Assembly: GCF_001045445.1 (NCBI RefSeq)
Contig: NZ_LFNF01000002.1
Span: forward strand, 558,001 to 622,000
Reading direction: 5' to 3'
DNA length: 64,000 nt
From: Chryseobacterium sp. BLS98
Lineage (GTDB): Bacteria; Bacteroidota; Bacteroidia; Flavobacteriales; Weeksellaceae
Under the pieces are notes generated by a model. That model had not been told where the DNA came from, did no database searches, and saw only the letters and a program-made list of their open reading frames with translations. Numbering within the stretch: position 1 is the first letter of the stretch; each line of letters begins with the position of its first letter. A program made the translations under genes and the position numbers. Below are positions 44,076 through 53,185 of the stretch, in pieces.

Positions 44076-46586
44076 TTATTTAAAATCTTCAATAGCTTTA
44101 TTGATCGCATCAATCTGCTTGTTGATGCTTACAGCATTCTGAGGATTCTGTCTCAACAGTTCCATTTTTTTACTCAAACCGTCTTTAAGCATTTGAGAGA
44201 TCATCATTTTTGCCTGAGGATTATCTCCCATTTGACTTTTTGCATGGCTGATGATCTTTGTAATGTTTTCAGTAGCTTTCAGATTATCCGAACTCATGAT
44301 CCAATTATAGCCTTCTTCCGCAGATTTTCCCAATTCGGGATTCTGGAACTTGATGAAAGGATAGAATGCCACTAATGAAGTAATATTAGCCATTTGCGAG
44401 GTCACTTTATTCTTTACAATGACAGGAAGCAACTGACCCAATAATTCGTCTGAAGCACCTTCAAGATCAATTTTATCGGCTAATGTATTGGCTTTTGATG
44501 GGTCCAGCGTTAAAACAGCATTTAGTGAAGCTCCTTTTACAGCATTGGAAACAGCACTTACCCCTTTTTCATAAAGCGAAAGATATTTTTTATCCTTGGT
44601 TTTGGCCAATGCAGCAATAGCAGCAGCCTGAACCAATGTTTTCGGGTCATTTGAAGCCAATTTTTCAACGTCTGCACCTAAAGCTTTCATCTGTTCAGGA
44701 TTGGAAAGATCCATCAATTTAAGGGCTTTCATTCTTGTTCTGAAATACGGATCTTTTAATGCCGCCGAAAGTAGTTTTATAGCTGCAGGATTTTTTCCTA
44801 CCTGATCTTTAATACCTGATAAAGCAAGATATCTGCTCTTAAATTCTTTGGACCCGGTAAACTGCATAAGATTCTGCTCAGGAGTTTTGGTATCTGTAAT
44901 ATCCGCCAGTAAAATTCCGTCTGCATTGATATTCACTAAATCTGCATTTTTAGAAACATCAAAATTAAAGGTATTTTTTGCGGTTGCGTTTACCCAAACG
45001 TTGTATCTTTTTGGTTTTCCGTTATCATAAACATCAATTGCCAGAGGAAACTGGAAAGGCTGATCCTGGGTTTGCTCAATGACAACAGCAATTTGTTTTT
45101 TAACAGGTTCGAAAGTGTAAGAATATTTAATTTTCGGATTCCCGTTTCCAAAATACCATTGGTTAAAGAACCAGTTCAGGTCTTTCCCGGAAACTTTTTC
45201 TAAGGATAGCCTTAGCTGATGGGCTTCTCCGTTCTGATATTCATATGTTTTGAGATAATCATTCAAGCCTGCGAAGAAGGCATCATCACCTAAGTAATTT
45301 CTCAGCATGTGGAGAATTCCGCCCCCTTTTTGATAAGTAACCAGATCGAAAACATCTTCACGGGAGTCATAATTGAATCTTACCAGGTTTTTATCAAAAT
45401 TTCCTGGTGTTGTAAGATACATATTCACATCTTTCATCAGGTGGTCATCTGCTTGGTCTTTTCCGTATTTGTATTCGTTCCAGAGGTATTCTGAATAGTT
45501 CGCAAAAGATTCATTTACAGTAAGATTACTCCAGCTTTCTGCGGTTACCAGATCTCCAAACCACTGGTGGAATAACTCATGGGCTATGGTATCTTCCCAT
45601 TTATTTTCATCGATGAGCTGTCCCGGTTTCTGCAAGATATCACTTCCATGCAGTGTCGCTGTTGTATTTTCCATCGCACCACTCACATAATCTCTTCCGG
45701 AAATCTGTGCATATTTCGCCCAGGGATAATCGTAGCCTAATTTTTTAGAGAAAAAGTCGATCATTTCCGGTGTGTTTCCGTAGATCTGTTTCGCGTATGG
45801 TTCGTATTCTTTTTCAATATAATAATCTACCGGGATATTCTTCCATTTGTCTTTAACGATGGCATATTCCCCAACTCCCATAAAAAACAGGTAGGTGGAA
45901 TGTCTTTTGTCCATTACCCAATGGTCTGTTCTTAAGCCATTTGCTTCTTTCTGGGAATCTTTTAACAAACCGTTGGAAAGGGTCACATATTTATCAGGAA
46001 CTGTCATATAGATCTCCTGGGTAGTCTTCTGGTTGGGTTTATCAATGGTTGGGAACCAGGCGGAAGAAGATTCTGTTTCACCCTGTGTCCAGATCTGTGT
46101 AGGCATATCGGGATCTTGTCCCTGTGCGTTAATGAAATACAGTCCTTTGGCGTCATTAATAGCTGCACTTCCCTGTTGCTTTACTTCATTCGGACGTGCT
46201 GTATACTTGATATAGATAGTATAGTCCTGGTTTTTCTGATAGGTTTTATCCAAGGTGATTTTTAAAACATCATCCTTATAATCGTATTTTAAAGGAGATT
46301 TTTTTCCATTGGTATCCATTGCTACTTCATGAATAAGCATTCCCTTTGCATCAAGCGTCAATTCGTTGGAAGGATAGAAAAAAGGTGTAGCAGTAAGCCA
46401 TTCTTCACCATTCATCTGCTCTTTCTGATAATCGAAATTTACTTTAAGCTTGGTATGTTTAAGTTCCGTTACTTTGGTATGGGTAGCTCTGTATACTTTT
46501 TCTCTTCCTGAAGTTTCAGTCTGTGCTGATACGTTTGCGGAAAATAAAATCCCGAGTATAGCAATGGACAAAATCGCCTTTTTCAT
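44076..46586 (-). CDS. M1 family aminopeptidase, exported
   Basis: 836 residues. Signal peptide (1-21, MKKAILSIAILGILFSANVS). The M1 motifs are all present: GAMEN (303-307), zinc site HELFH (336-340) and Glu359 (TVNESF), with the standard spacing. From about 600 the protein is a run of helices like HEAT repeats (LSAALKDPYFRTRMKALKLM, AAAIAALAKTKDKKYLSLYE). It removes N-terminal residues from peptides in the periplasm or outside. No T9SS tail is present. A small gene lies 11 bp upstream. Confidence 0.92.
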   Translation of the reverse strand: MKKAILSIAILGILFSANVSAQTETSGREKVYRATHTKVTELKHTKLKVNFDYQKEQMNGEEWLTATPFFYPSNELTLDAKGMLIHEVAMDTNGKKSPLKYDYKDDVLKITLDKTYQKNQDYTIYIKYTARPNEVKQQGSAAINDAKGLYFINAQGQDPDMPTQIWTQGETESSSAWFPTIDKPNQKTTQEIYMTVPDKYVTLSNGLLKDSQKEANGLRTDHWVMDKRHSTYLFFMGVGEYAIVKDKWKNIPVDYYIEKEYEPYAKQIYGNTPEMIDFFSKKLGYDYPWAKYAQISGRDYVSGAMENTTATLHGSDILQKPGQLIDENKWEDTIAHELFHQWFGDLVTAESWSNLTVNESFANYSEYLWNEYKYGKDQADDHLMKDVNMYLTTPGNFDKNLVRFNYDSREDVFDLVTYQKGGGILHMLRNYLGDDAFFAGLNDYLKTYEYQNGEAHQLRLSLEKVSGKDLNWFFNQWYFGNGNPKIKYSYTFEPVKKQIAVVIEQTQDQPFQFPLAIDVYDNGKPKRYNVWVNATAKNTFNFDVSKNADLVNINADGILLADITDTKTPEQNLMQFTGSKEFKSRYLALSGIKDQVGKNPAAIKLLSAALKDPYFRTRMKALKLMDLSNPEQMKALGADVEKLASNDPKTLVQAAAIAALAKTKDKKYLSLYEKGVSAVSNAVKGASLNAVLTLDPSKANTLADKIDLEGASDELLGQLLPVIVKNKVTSQMANITSLVAFYPFIKFQNPELGKSAEEGYNWIMSSDNLKATENITKIISHAKSQMGDNPQAKMMISQMLKDGLSKKMELLRQNPQNAVSINKQIDAINKAIEDFK

Positions 46587-46597
46587 TGATTACTTTA

Positions 46598-46828
46598 TTA
46601 TTTTTTAGAATTATTTTTTGTTATGATGTCAAAAATATCATTGACCAGAGTTTCATAATCTCCTTTCTTCAACTGTTCCTTTGTTTTGGCAAAAGCTTTT
46701 TTCAGTTCACTTTCAGGGTTTTCATCGTCGATGATATCTACAGAAATCACTCCTTTCATTTGAAGAATTGCATTTTTTAATGCTTCCGGATCAACTGTTT
46801 GCTCGGTATTTATTTTTAAATATTTCAT
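46598..46828 (-). CDS. small conserved protein with beta-alpha-beta pattern
   Basis: 76 residues: MKYLKINTEQTVDPEALKNA, then ILQMKGVISVDIIDDENPES, then a charged helical tail (ELKKAFAKTKEQLKKGDYET). The first half has the beta-alpha-beta pattern of heavy-metal-associated domains but lacks the CxxC, so it should not bind metal that way. I do not recognise the family. It lies 11 bp upstream of the aminopeptidase and 1 bp after the serine hydrolase stop, so it seems part of a three-gene operon. Confidence 0.65.
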   Translation of the reverse strand: MKYLKINTEQTVDPEALKNAILQMKGVISVDIIDDENPESELKKAFAKTKEQLKKGDYETLVNDIFDIITKNNSKK

Positions 46829-46829
46829 T

Positions 46830-48149
46830 TTATTCTTTTGTAAAGGTATTTTTTGTTCCTCCCTGAATGATTATGAATTGCTTTTTTGCAGGATAAAAGT
46901 CGATAACAATTCCGGCCATATCAAATTTAAAGCTCGTCTCAGAAGTTGCTTCCAAAGGAAACGCACCTTGTCCGGTCGCCTGAGCCATCAATTTTTTATC
47001 TTTGATAAAGATATTAATTTTTAAAGGGACATCCGGACTTGCATAATTTCCTACAAATTTCTGCAAATCAGCTTCCGGAATTTCAAGGGTTTTAAAACTT
47101 GGCATTTTAAAATCTTTTCCTATCGCCGTTTCTACCATTTTGATAGAAATTTCGTTGGTATCCATATCGGCTTGATTGGTTGTGAAACTCACCGCAGTTT
47201 TCAAATCCGGAAAATAAAACAATGCTGATCTGAAATTGTCGATTCCGCCTGTATGACCAAATCCGGAATATTTATCAAAAGGAACTTTCACCAAACCATA
47301 TCCGTAATTATCAATAAAATTTTTCATTTTATCAACATTTTCTTTTTTGATTAATTTTCCGTTTTCAAGACCTAGAATAAATTCCAGCAAGTCTCTTGGT
47401 GTTGAAATGATATTGCCCGCCCCGATTGGAATACTCATGTCCGTTTCATTGGAAACTTCATATTTTCCGTTGGTAAACTGGTAAGATTTTGCCTGATCTT
47501 TTGAAGTGTCAATTTTTCCTCCAACTTCCGTTAAGGTTAATTTTAACCGTTTTGTAATTTTAGCTTTAATTAATTCAGCATAAGATTTTTTGTATACTTT
47601 TTCAAGAATAAAACCCAGCAAAATATAATTTGAATTACTGTATTCATGCTTTGAACCCGGTTCAAAATCACTTTTATATTTTTTGATGATATCAACTAAG
47701 CTGCTTTCTGTCTGAGGTTTTGTATTGTATTGCCAGTATTCGGCTTCGTTGGTCAGGTTATGAATCCCTGTTCTGTGCTGCAATAAATTTTCGATTGTAA
47801 TTTTGCTTGCGTTGGGAATTTCAGGATAAAATTCAGAAAGTTTCTGATTTAAGGAAATCTTTTTCTCCTCAACAGCTTTCATTACCAAAACTGCCGTAAA
47901 TGTCTTACTGATCGAGCCAATTCTATATTGTGTATTTACATTGGCTTTCTGCTGTTTTTCAACATCAGCAAATCCAATTACTTTCACAAAAGTCGGACGT
48001 TCATTTTCTGCAAATGCAAAACTTCCCATTACCTTATGATGAACAAACAGAGAATCGAAATAATTCCCCAGTTTTTCCTTTATATTTTGTTGAGAAAAAG
48101 CGGCACCCGAAATACCAATCGCTGTAAGAAAAAGTAACTTTTTTAGCAT
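46830..48149 (-). CDS. serine hydrolase, beta-lactamase family
   Basis: 439 residues from ATG 48149 (MLKKLLFLTAIGISGAAFSQ), which gives a clean signal peptide; 18 further codons are open upstream but not used. Active-site motifs: SISK (79-82, in YRIGSISKTFTAV), YSN (in HEYSNSNYILLGF) and HTGG (FGHTGGIDNF) in place of KTG. This is the class C beta-lactamase/esterase/DD-peptidase group. The last 80 residues form a beta domain (LMAQATGQGAFPLEATSET). The substrate is unknown; antibiotic hydrolysis should not be assumed. Confidence 0.87.
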   Translation of the reverse strand: MLKKLLFLTAIGISGAAFSQQNIKEKLGNYFDSLFVHHKVMGSFAFAENERPTFVKVIGFADVEKQQKANVNTQYRIGSISKTFTAVLVMKAVEEKKISLNQKLSEFYPEIPNASKITIENLLQHRTGIHNLTNEAEYWQYNTKPQTESSLVDIIKKYKSDFEPGSKHEYSNSNYILLGFILEKVYKKSYAELIKAKITKRLKLTLTEVGGKIDTSKDQAKSYQFTNGKYEVSNETDMSIPIGAGNIISTPRDLLEFILGLENGKLIKKENVDKMKNFIDNYGYGLVKVPFDKYSGFGHTGGIDNFRSALFYFPDLKTAVSFTTNQADMDTNEISIKMVETAIGKDFKMPSFKTLEIPEADLQKFVGNYASPDVPLKINIFIKDKKLMAQATGQGAFPLEATSETSFKFDMAGIVIDFYPAKKQFIIIQGGTKNTFTKE

Positions 48150-48231
48150 CCCTTTAAGATTTAACTGATAAGTAATAAAAAATAAGGTTTTGTTACATAT
48201 CAACAGTCATTCTTGGCAGGATATTCATTGT

Positions 48232-49026
48232 TTAAATAGCTACCGGAGCTTTAATTCCCGGATGCGGATCATAATTTTCCAGAGTAAAATCTTCAAAACT
48301 GAAGCTGAAAATATTTTTAACTTCTGGATTCAATTTCATTACAGGAAGGGGTCTCGGCTCTCTGGAAAGTTGTTTTTTTACCTGCTCAAAGTGATTATTA
48401 TAAATATGAACATCTCCGAAACTATGAATATAATCTCCTACTTCAAGGTCACAGACCTGGGCAACCATCATCAGTAATAATGCATAACTTGCAATATTGA
48501 ACGGCACTCCCAGAAATACATCTGCGCTTCTCTGATATAGCTGCAGGGAAAGTTTTCCATCAGCTACATAAAACTGGAAAAGGGCGTGGCATGGCGCAAG
48601 GGCCATATTTGGAATTTCTGCGGCGTTCCATGCGGAAACGATCAGCCTTCTTGAATCGGGATTTTTTTTGATCTGGTCTATTACTTCTGTGATCTGATCC
48701 ACTACTTTTCCGTCAGCTCCCTGCCAGCTTCTCCACTGCGCGCCATAAACAGGCCCCAGATCTCCGTTTTCGTCAGCCCATTCATCCCAGATGCTCACTC
48801 CGTTGTCGTTGAGATATTTGATATTGGTATCGCCATTCAAAAACCAAAGCAATTCGTAGATAATGGATTTCAGGTGAACTTTTTTAGTAGTTACCATCGG
48901 AAATCCTTTTGACAGGTCATATCTTAATTGGTACCCAAAAACACTTCTGGTTCCGGTGCCGGTTCTGTCCGTCTTATCTGTTCCATTGTCTAAAATATGC
49001 TGTAAAAGTTCTAGATAGTTTTGCAT
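48232..49026 (-). CDS. thyA: thymidylate synthase
   Basis: 264 residues, the usual ThyA length. Start [20 protein letters not shown], dUMP-binding [12 protein letters not shown] (20-31), nucleophile Cys in [12 protein letters not shown] (near 143-154), and [20 protein letters not shown]. It methylates dUMP to dTMP with methylene-tetrahydrofolate. No folA follows in the window. Confidence 0.97.
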   Translation of the reverse strand: MQNYLELLQHILDNGTDKTDRTGTGTRSVFGYQLRYDLSKGFPMVTTKKVHLKSIIYELLWFLNGDTNIKYLNDNGVSIWDEWADENGDLGPVYGAQWRSWQGADGKVVDQITEVIDQIKKNPDSRRLIVSAWNAAEIPNMALAPCHALFQFYVADGKLSLQLYQRSADVFLGVPFNIASYALLLMMVAQVCDLEVGDYIHSFGDVHIYNNHFEQVKKQLSREPRPLPVMKLNPEVKNIFSFSFEDFTLENYDPHPGIKAPVAI

Positions 49027-49093
49027 TTCTGAAAGCGGTTTTATGGTTCAAATTTAGAAAAAACTAACCGATTTCCACTTATCACAGATCATA

Positions 49094-49120
49094 AAAAGCA
49101 TTCATTTTCATGAATGCTTT
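49094..49120 (-). terminator. terminator after SDR gene
   Basis: AAAGCATTCA pairs with TGAATGCTTT around a 6-base loop, with T residues on the minus strand; 26 bp past the SDR stop. Confidence 0.8.
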
Positions 49121-49145
49121 GTATAGGGCTGATGTTATTTTTCTA

Positions 49146-49895
49146 TTAAACAGCAGTATATCCACCATCTATAAGATAATATCCTCCTGTTATAAATGAA
49201 GATTTATCTGAACTTAGGAATAGAACTAATTCTGCAACTTCCTGAGCAGTACCGAGACGGCCTATAGGATGTTTCCCTACCAATAATTCCTTTTTTTCTT
49301 CATCCATTTCCTGTAAAAGCGGGGTATCAATATATCCAGGGCCTACTGCATTGCAACGGATTCCTTTCTGTCCATACTCTGCTCCTATATTTTTGGTAAG
49401 CCCTACCACCGCATGTTTTGCCGTTGTATATGCCGAAGAAAGTGGTGCAGCTACGCTTCCATGGATAGAAGCCATATTGACAATCACTCCACCTCCGTTC
49501 TTCTCCATTTCCAGGATTTCATATTTGCAGCCATAAAATACGCCATCAAGATTAATACTTAAGACTTTTCTCCAGCTATCCAGGCTATAATCTCCGGTTA
49601 AAGCTGCTTCGCCGCCAATTCCTGCATTATTGCATGCAATATCAAGCTTTCCATAAATCTCGGCAGTTTTTCTGACAAGGTTTTCTACTTCTTCTGCGCT
49701 GGCAGTGTCAGCTTTTATAAATGAAGCTTCCCCTCCTTCCGACTTAATCTTTTCTACAGCTTTTTTACCATGCTCTTCATTGATATCCGATACGATAACT
49801 TTTGCACCTTCTTTAGCATACAGCTGAGCCACTGCTAAACCGATTCCTGAACCTGCACCTGTTACCAGTGCAACTTTGTTTTCTAAAATTCCCAT
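49146..49895 (-). CDS. short-chain dehydrogenase/reductase
   Basis: 249 residues, classical SDR. Cofactor motif VTGAGSGIGLAVA (10-22), NNAGIGGEAA (near 88), catalytic Ser-Tyr-Lys in VNMASIHGS and SSAYTTAKHAVVGLTKN, and the C-terminal SSFITGGYYLIDGGYTAV. Asp37 (VIVSDINEE) after strand 2 favours NAD over NADP. The substrate, an alcohol or ketone, is not known. Monocistronic, with its own terminator. Confidence 0.9.
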   Translation of the reverse strand: MGILENKVALVTGAGSGIGLAVAQLYAKEGAKVIVSDINEEHGKKAVEKIKSEGGEASFIKADTASAEEVENLVRKTAEIYGKLDIACNNAGIGGEAALTGDYSLDSWRKVLSINLDGVFYGCKYEILEMEKNGGGVIVNMASIHGSVAAPLSSAYTTAKHAVVGLTKNIGAEYGQKGIRCNAVGPGYIDTPLLQEMDEEKKELLVGKHPIGRLGTAQEVAELVLFLSSDKSSFITGGYYLIDGGYTAV

Positions 49896-50149
49896 ATTGA
49901 TAAAATTTAATATGTTTTTTGTTTAAATAACTATCTTCAATTTACCACAAAAATCAATAGTATTCGAAATTTTAACAATAAAATTTTCTTAATTTTACAT
50001 CAATAATGCCAAATTATTTAAAAATTAATTCAATATATTAAAATAATTGACAATTCAATAACAATAGAACATTACATCTTGTCGGATTTTGCTGAATGCC
50101 TAATATGAAAAGGGGAAACAATCCTGCTTACGGATCAGACGAAATAGTA

Positions 50150-50590
50150 CTATTCTATCGACCGGATAGTTTGAGAGACCGTATTAACTGAAAACGTCTC
50201 GCCTGCTTTTTTTCCTGACATTGCTTTAATAAGCGGAGATTCTGCAGAAACTGTCATGATTTTCTGATTTTCTGAAATAATTTCGCCCACAGATACGGCA
50301 ACATAAAAGAGTCCTTTATCTGTTTTTACCAAAGCTCCGTTCTGAACTTTGTCAGAGGCTTCAGCTGATATTTTCTGAAGAATGGATCGTTGATTCAGAG
50401 ATTCATTAAGCTGCCGCTGAAGGTTATTGATTTCCTGTTGTAGCATTTCGCGGCCGGTTTCATATTTGTCGCCCATGGAACTTTTGGTATCATTATTAGA
50501 AGCCCTGGTTTCTGCAATCAGGGTTTCAAATGACTGAATCTTGTCATTGATCTTTGTTTTTATGATGTTTAATAATTCCTGTTTGTTCAT
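50150..50590 (-). CDS. GreA/GreB-like protein
   Basis: 146 residues. N-terminal coiled coil (about 5-75) with SSMGDKYETGREMLQQEINN; C-terminal FKBP-like domain (about 80-146: GALVKTDKGLFYVAVSVGEI, VSAESPLIKAMSGKKAGETF). The second part matches the end of GreA/GreB, but the acidic tip of GreA's coiled coil is not conserved. Such proteins are often called 3-oxoacyl-ACP synthase in flavobacterial annotation, which the sequence does not support. It may act at RNA polymerase; this is inference. Confidence 0.75.
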   Translation of the reverse strand: MNKQELLNIIKTKINDKIQSFETLIAETRASNNDTKSSMGDKYETGREMLQQEINNLQRQLNESLNQRSILQKISAEASDKVQNGALVKTDKGLFYVAVSVGEIISENQKIMTVSAESPLIKAMSGKKAGETFSVNTVSQTIRSIE

Positions 50591-50650
50591 AGGGTGAAAT
50601 TCCGGTAAAATAATTCTTATACATTTTGGCTAAAGCCTATTACAAATGTA

Positions 50651-50676
50651 TATAAAAAAGCGGGCTAAAGCCCGCT
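50651..50676 (-). terminator. terminator after amylase gene
   Basis: AGCGGGCT pairs with AGCCCGCT around a 2-base loop (50659-50676) and is followed on the minus strand by TTTTTTATA. Confidence 0.8.
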
Positions 50677-50725
50677 CCTATTGAATATTTTTAAAAGATT
50701 AAAGCATGTTGGGTTAACCTTCCCT

Positions 50726-52072
50726 CTATTTTTCAAAAACTGCATAGTCTGAAACTTTGAAGCTGAAATTTTTTCCTCCGTCAAAATCTCTTTTTGTTTT
50801 GTCGAAAACATTGCGGAAAGTTCCTGAAAGATTCTGATCTTCGATGGTGAAGTTTACAGGCTCTTTTGACATATTCAGGACTACCAGAACTTCGTCTTTT
50901 CCATTTTTTCTTACATAAGCCAAGATCTTGTCATTGGCAGTTGTATTCAGAAGATACGTGGAAACGTTGGCATCTCCTCCTCTTAATGCAGGATTGGATG
51001 CTTTCAGTTCCAGCAAAGTTTTGTAAAATTCTGCCATCTGGTAATTGTTTGTCCATTTGATAGCATCTTTTTCAAAAAATTCCAGTCTTTTCGTGTTGGG
51101 AAGTTCCTGTCCCGAATACAGCAGAGGAACACCGTTCCAGGTAGCCGAGAATACAGCCATAGGCTTGGTAATAACTCCGTATTTTTCGTATTCTGTTCCG
51201 TTCCAGGAGTTTTCATCGTGGTTGGCTGTGAACCAGGCTCTCATGGAAGAATCTCCGATATTCGAATATTGCTTTAAAAGATCTGTAAGTTCCTGCAATG
51301 GCTCATTTTTCTTATAATAATCTGCCGATTTATGCATCCATTTCCATGAATAACTGGCATCAAATACTTTTCCGTATTCAGGGCTTTCGATTTCATCAAA
51401 TTCTCCCAGCCAGAAAAGCGGCTTTATTTTTTCCACTTCGGGACGTGCCTGTTGCCAGAAATCTACCTCAACCCATGAGGCAAGGTCGCATCTGAAACCA
51501 TCAATACCGGTTTCTTTCACCCAGAATTTCATGGCATCGATCATGGCCAGTCTCATTTCCTGATTTTTATAATCCAGCTCGATAATATCATCCATTCCTG
51601 AGGCAATATGGAATTTACCGTCAGGATCTTTCAGATAAAATTCAGGGTGTGTTTTTGTCCAGATATGGTCCCATCCGGTGTGGTTGGCCACCCAGTCTAT
51701 GATTACTTTGAATCCTAAACGGTGGGCTTCATTTACCATATGCTTGAAATCGTTCATTGTCCCGAATTCAGGATTAATGGAGGTATAATCTGACGCTGCG
51801 TAAGGGCTTCCAAGGCTTCCTTTCTTGTTTTGCTGGGCAATAGGAGTTATTGGCATGAACCAAAGAGTCTTTACCCCCATTTTTTTCAGGCGGGGCATTT
51901 CTTTTTCAAATGCTTTAAATGTTCCTTCCTGTGTATATTGTCTTATGTTTACTTCATAAATATTGGTCGTGTGCTTCCATTCCTTCGGCAGATCCATAGT
52001 GTTTTTCGTATTTTGAGTAGCGCAGGAAACGATTCCCAGGCCAATTATTGCTAATAGAATTAATTTCTTCAT
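50726..52072 (-). CDS. GH13 alpha-amylase-type lipoprotein
   Basis: 448 residues. Lipoprotein signal MKKLILLAIIGLGIVSC with Cys17. The GH13 barrel has its four motifs: VIDWVANHTGWDH (region I), GFRCDLASWVE with the nucleophile Asp (II), WLGEFDEIES with the acid Glu (III) and FTANHDENSW with the transition-state Asp (IV). It ends with the small beta domain (VLVVLNMSKEPVNFTIED). It cleaves alpha-glucans. No acidic surface-export signal follows Cys17, so it is probably periplasmic. No sus-type neighbours are present. Confidence 0.9.
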   Translation of the reverse strand: MKKLILLAIIGLGIVSCATQNTKNTMDLPKEWKHTTNIYEVNIRQYTQEGTFKAFEKEMPRLKKMGVKTLWFMPITPIAQQNKKGSLGSPYAASDYTSINPEFGTMNDFKHMVNEAHRLGFKVIIDWVANHTGWDHIWTKTHPEFYLKDPDGKFHIASGMDDIIELDYKNQEMRLAMIDAMKFWVKETGIDGFRCDLASWVEVDFWQQARPEVEKIKPLFWLGEFDEIESPEYGKVFDASYSWKWMHKSADYYKKNEPLQELTDLLKQYSNIGDSSMRAWFTANHDENSWNGTEYEKYGVITKPMAVFSATWNGVPLLYSGQELPNTKRLEFFEKDAIKWTNNYQMAEFYKTLLELKASNPALRGGDANVSTYLLNTTANDKILAYVRKNGKDEVLVVLNMSKEPVNFTIEDQNLSGTFRNVFDKTKRDFDGGKNFSFKVSDYAVFEK

Positions 52073-52451
52073 TCATCTATTTTTAGCAAAAGTAAGGAAT
52101 GTTTTTTTGTCAGAGTAGAAAGTGGAGGGAAAACGGGAATTGGTAATAGGAATTTTGTGTCGCAGGAGACTTTTTTAGGTGAATAAGAAAATGGTGGATG
52201 TTTATTATAAGAGTTATGGGAAATTGGATGCCTTTTTCACGCAAAGCTTGTGTTTGATTCCTTTTATTTTAAGGAAGCAAATGATGGCGGCTTCGCCGCT
52301 GATTAAGCTATTGGACATTCTACCTGCATAGCTTCTTCAAGCTTGTTTCCTGTTTTTAAAAAATTCACCATTCATTTGGGTAGCAAAATTCACTATTGAC
52401 ATAAAAAAGCCCCGGACAAAATCCAGGGCTCTATATTGTTTTCAGATGTTA
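52073..52451. other. 379-bp intergenic region
   Basis: Between the amylase start and the pRiA4b-type gene stop. It holds a fragment of the GTGAATGGTCAAT repeat family (52362-52401) and the terminator at 52403-52431. No ORF of note; the amylase promoter should be near 52080-52150, but no clear -7 element is seen. Confidence 0.5.
52403..52431 (-). terminator. terminator after pRiA4b-type gene
   Basis: AGCCCCGGA pairs with TCCAGGGCT with one mismatch and is followed on the minus strand by TTTTTT. Confidence 0.82.
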
Positions 52452-53051
52452 TTATCTTTCATCATCGTTATCGTCATCATCTTCGAAAACATCATCGTTG
52501 TAGTTTTCTTCTTCTTCGTCATCGAAGTTATCGTCATCTTCATCTTCGAAAGTTGTGTTTCCTCCAAAGTCATCATCAAAGCTGAAATCATCGTCCATAA
52601 GTGGCATTGCCGATCTTTTTTTGGACCCTCCAGCATTTCCGCTTCTGCTTGGAGCTTTTAATGGAACGTTTCCAAATCTATATACTGTAATAGGGTAATT
52701 AACTCCTTTTGTTTCTTCAATAATCTCCACAAGCTCACAATACAGCTCCCAAAGATCAAGAAGCCCGTACTGGAACTGAGCCTTGTCGCCTATTTTTTCA
52801 AAAGCTTCATCAATGTAGACATCCGACATAATCTCGCCATCACCATCGTCACTCATGTCTTCCAGAGGAACGCTTTTAACTATCGTCCCGTCATCTTCCA
52901 GCATATTAAAAGTGGAAAGCTCATCTCCCTGCAGACTGAACGCACTTTTAATTCCCAAATGTAAGTTCCATAGCGATTGTTTTCCCTTCACTTCAATATC
53001 TCGGAAAATATCCTCTTTCGCATCTAATATTACGCGGATCTTGTAAACCAT
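52452..53051 (-). CDS. pRiA4b ORF-3-like protein with acidic tail
   Basis: 199 residues. Residues 1-125 match the plasmid pRiA4b ORF-3 family (YKIRVILDAKEDIFRDIEVK, LWNLHLGIKSAFSLQGDELS, QFQYGLLDLWELYCELVEII). Residues about 148-199 are an extreme Asp/Glu tail (DDDFSFDDDFGG, FEDEDDDNFDDEEEE, FEDDDDNDDER), intrinsically disordered and strongly negative. The middle has a short basic Gly/Ser link (APSRSGNAGGSKKRSA). The family has no settled function; the tail suggests interaction with basic proteins or divalent metal. Confidence 0.8.
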   Translation of the reverse strand: MVYKIRVILDAKEDIFRDIEVKGKQSLWNLHLGIKSAFSLQGDELSTFNMLEDDGTIVKSVPLEDMSDDGDGEIMSDVYIDEAFEKIGDKAQFQYGLLDLWELYCELVEIIEETKGVNYPITVYRFGNVPLKAPSRSGNAGGSKKRSAMPLMDDDFSFDDDFGGNTTFEDEDDDNFDDEEEENYNDDVFEDDDDNDDER

Positions 53052-53185
53052 ATCAGTTTCTTAAATTACTTTTTTGCCTTAATTATTATGATAAATCTCT
53101 GTTGCAAATATATAATAAATGACATGTGACAAAAAAATATTTCAGGATTTTTTAAAATATTTTTTTTTCTTACATTTTACCAAAA

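Noticed and set aside
46830-48149. Beta-lactamase resistance gene
   Set aside because: The SxxK/YxN/HxG pattern is shared with many esterases and peptidases; the C-terminal domain and context do not point to antibiotic hydrolysis.
52442-52636. 64-codon open frame rich in Met, Thr and Lys
   Set aside because: Frame-shifted reading of the Asp/Glu repeat tail of the pRiA4b-type gene.
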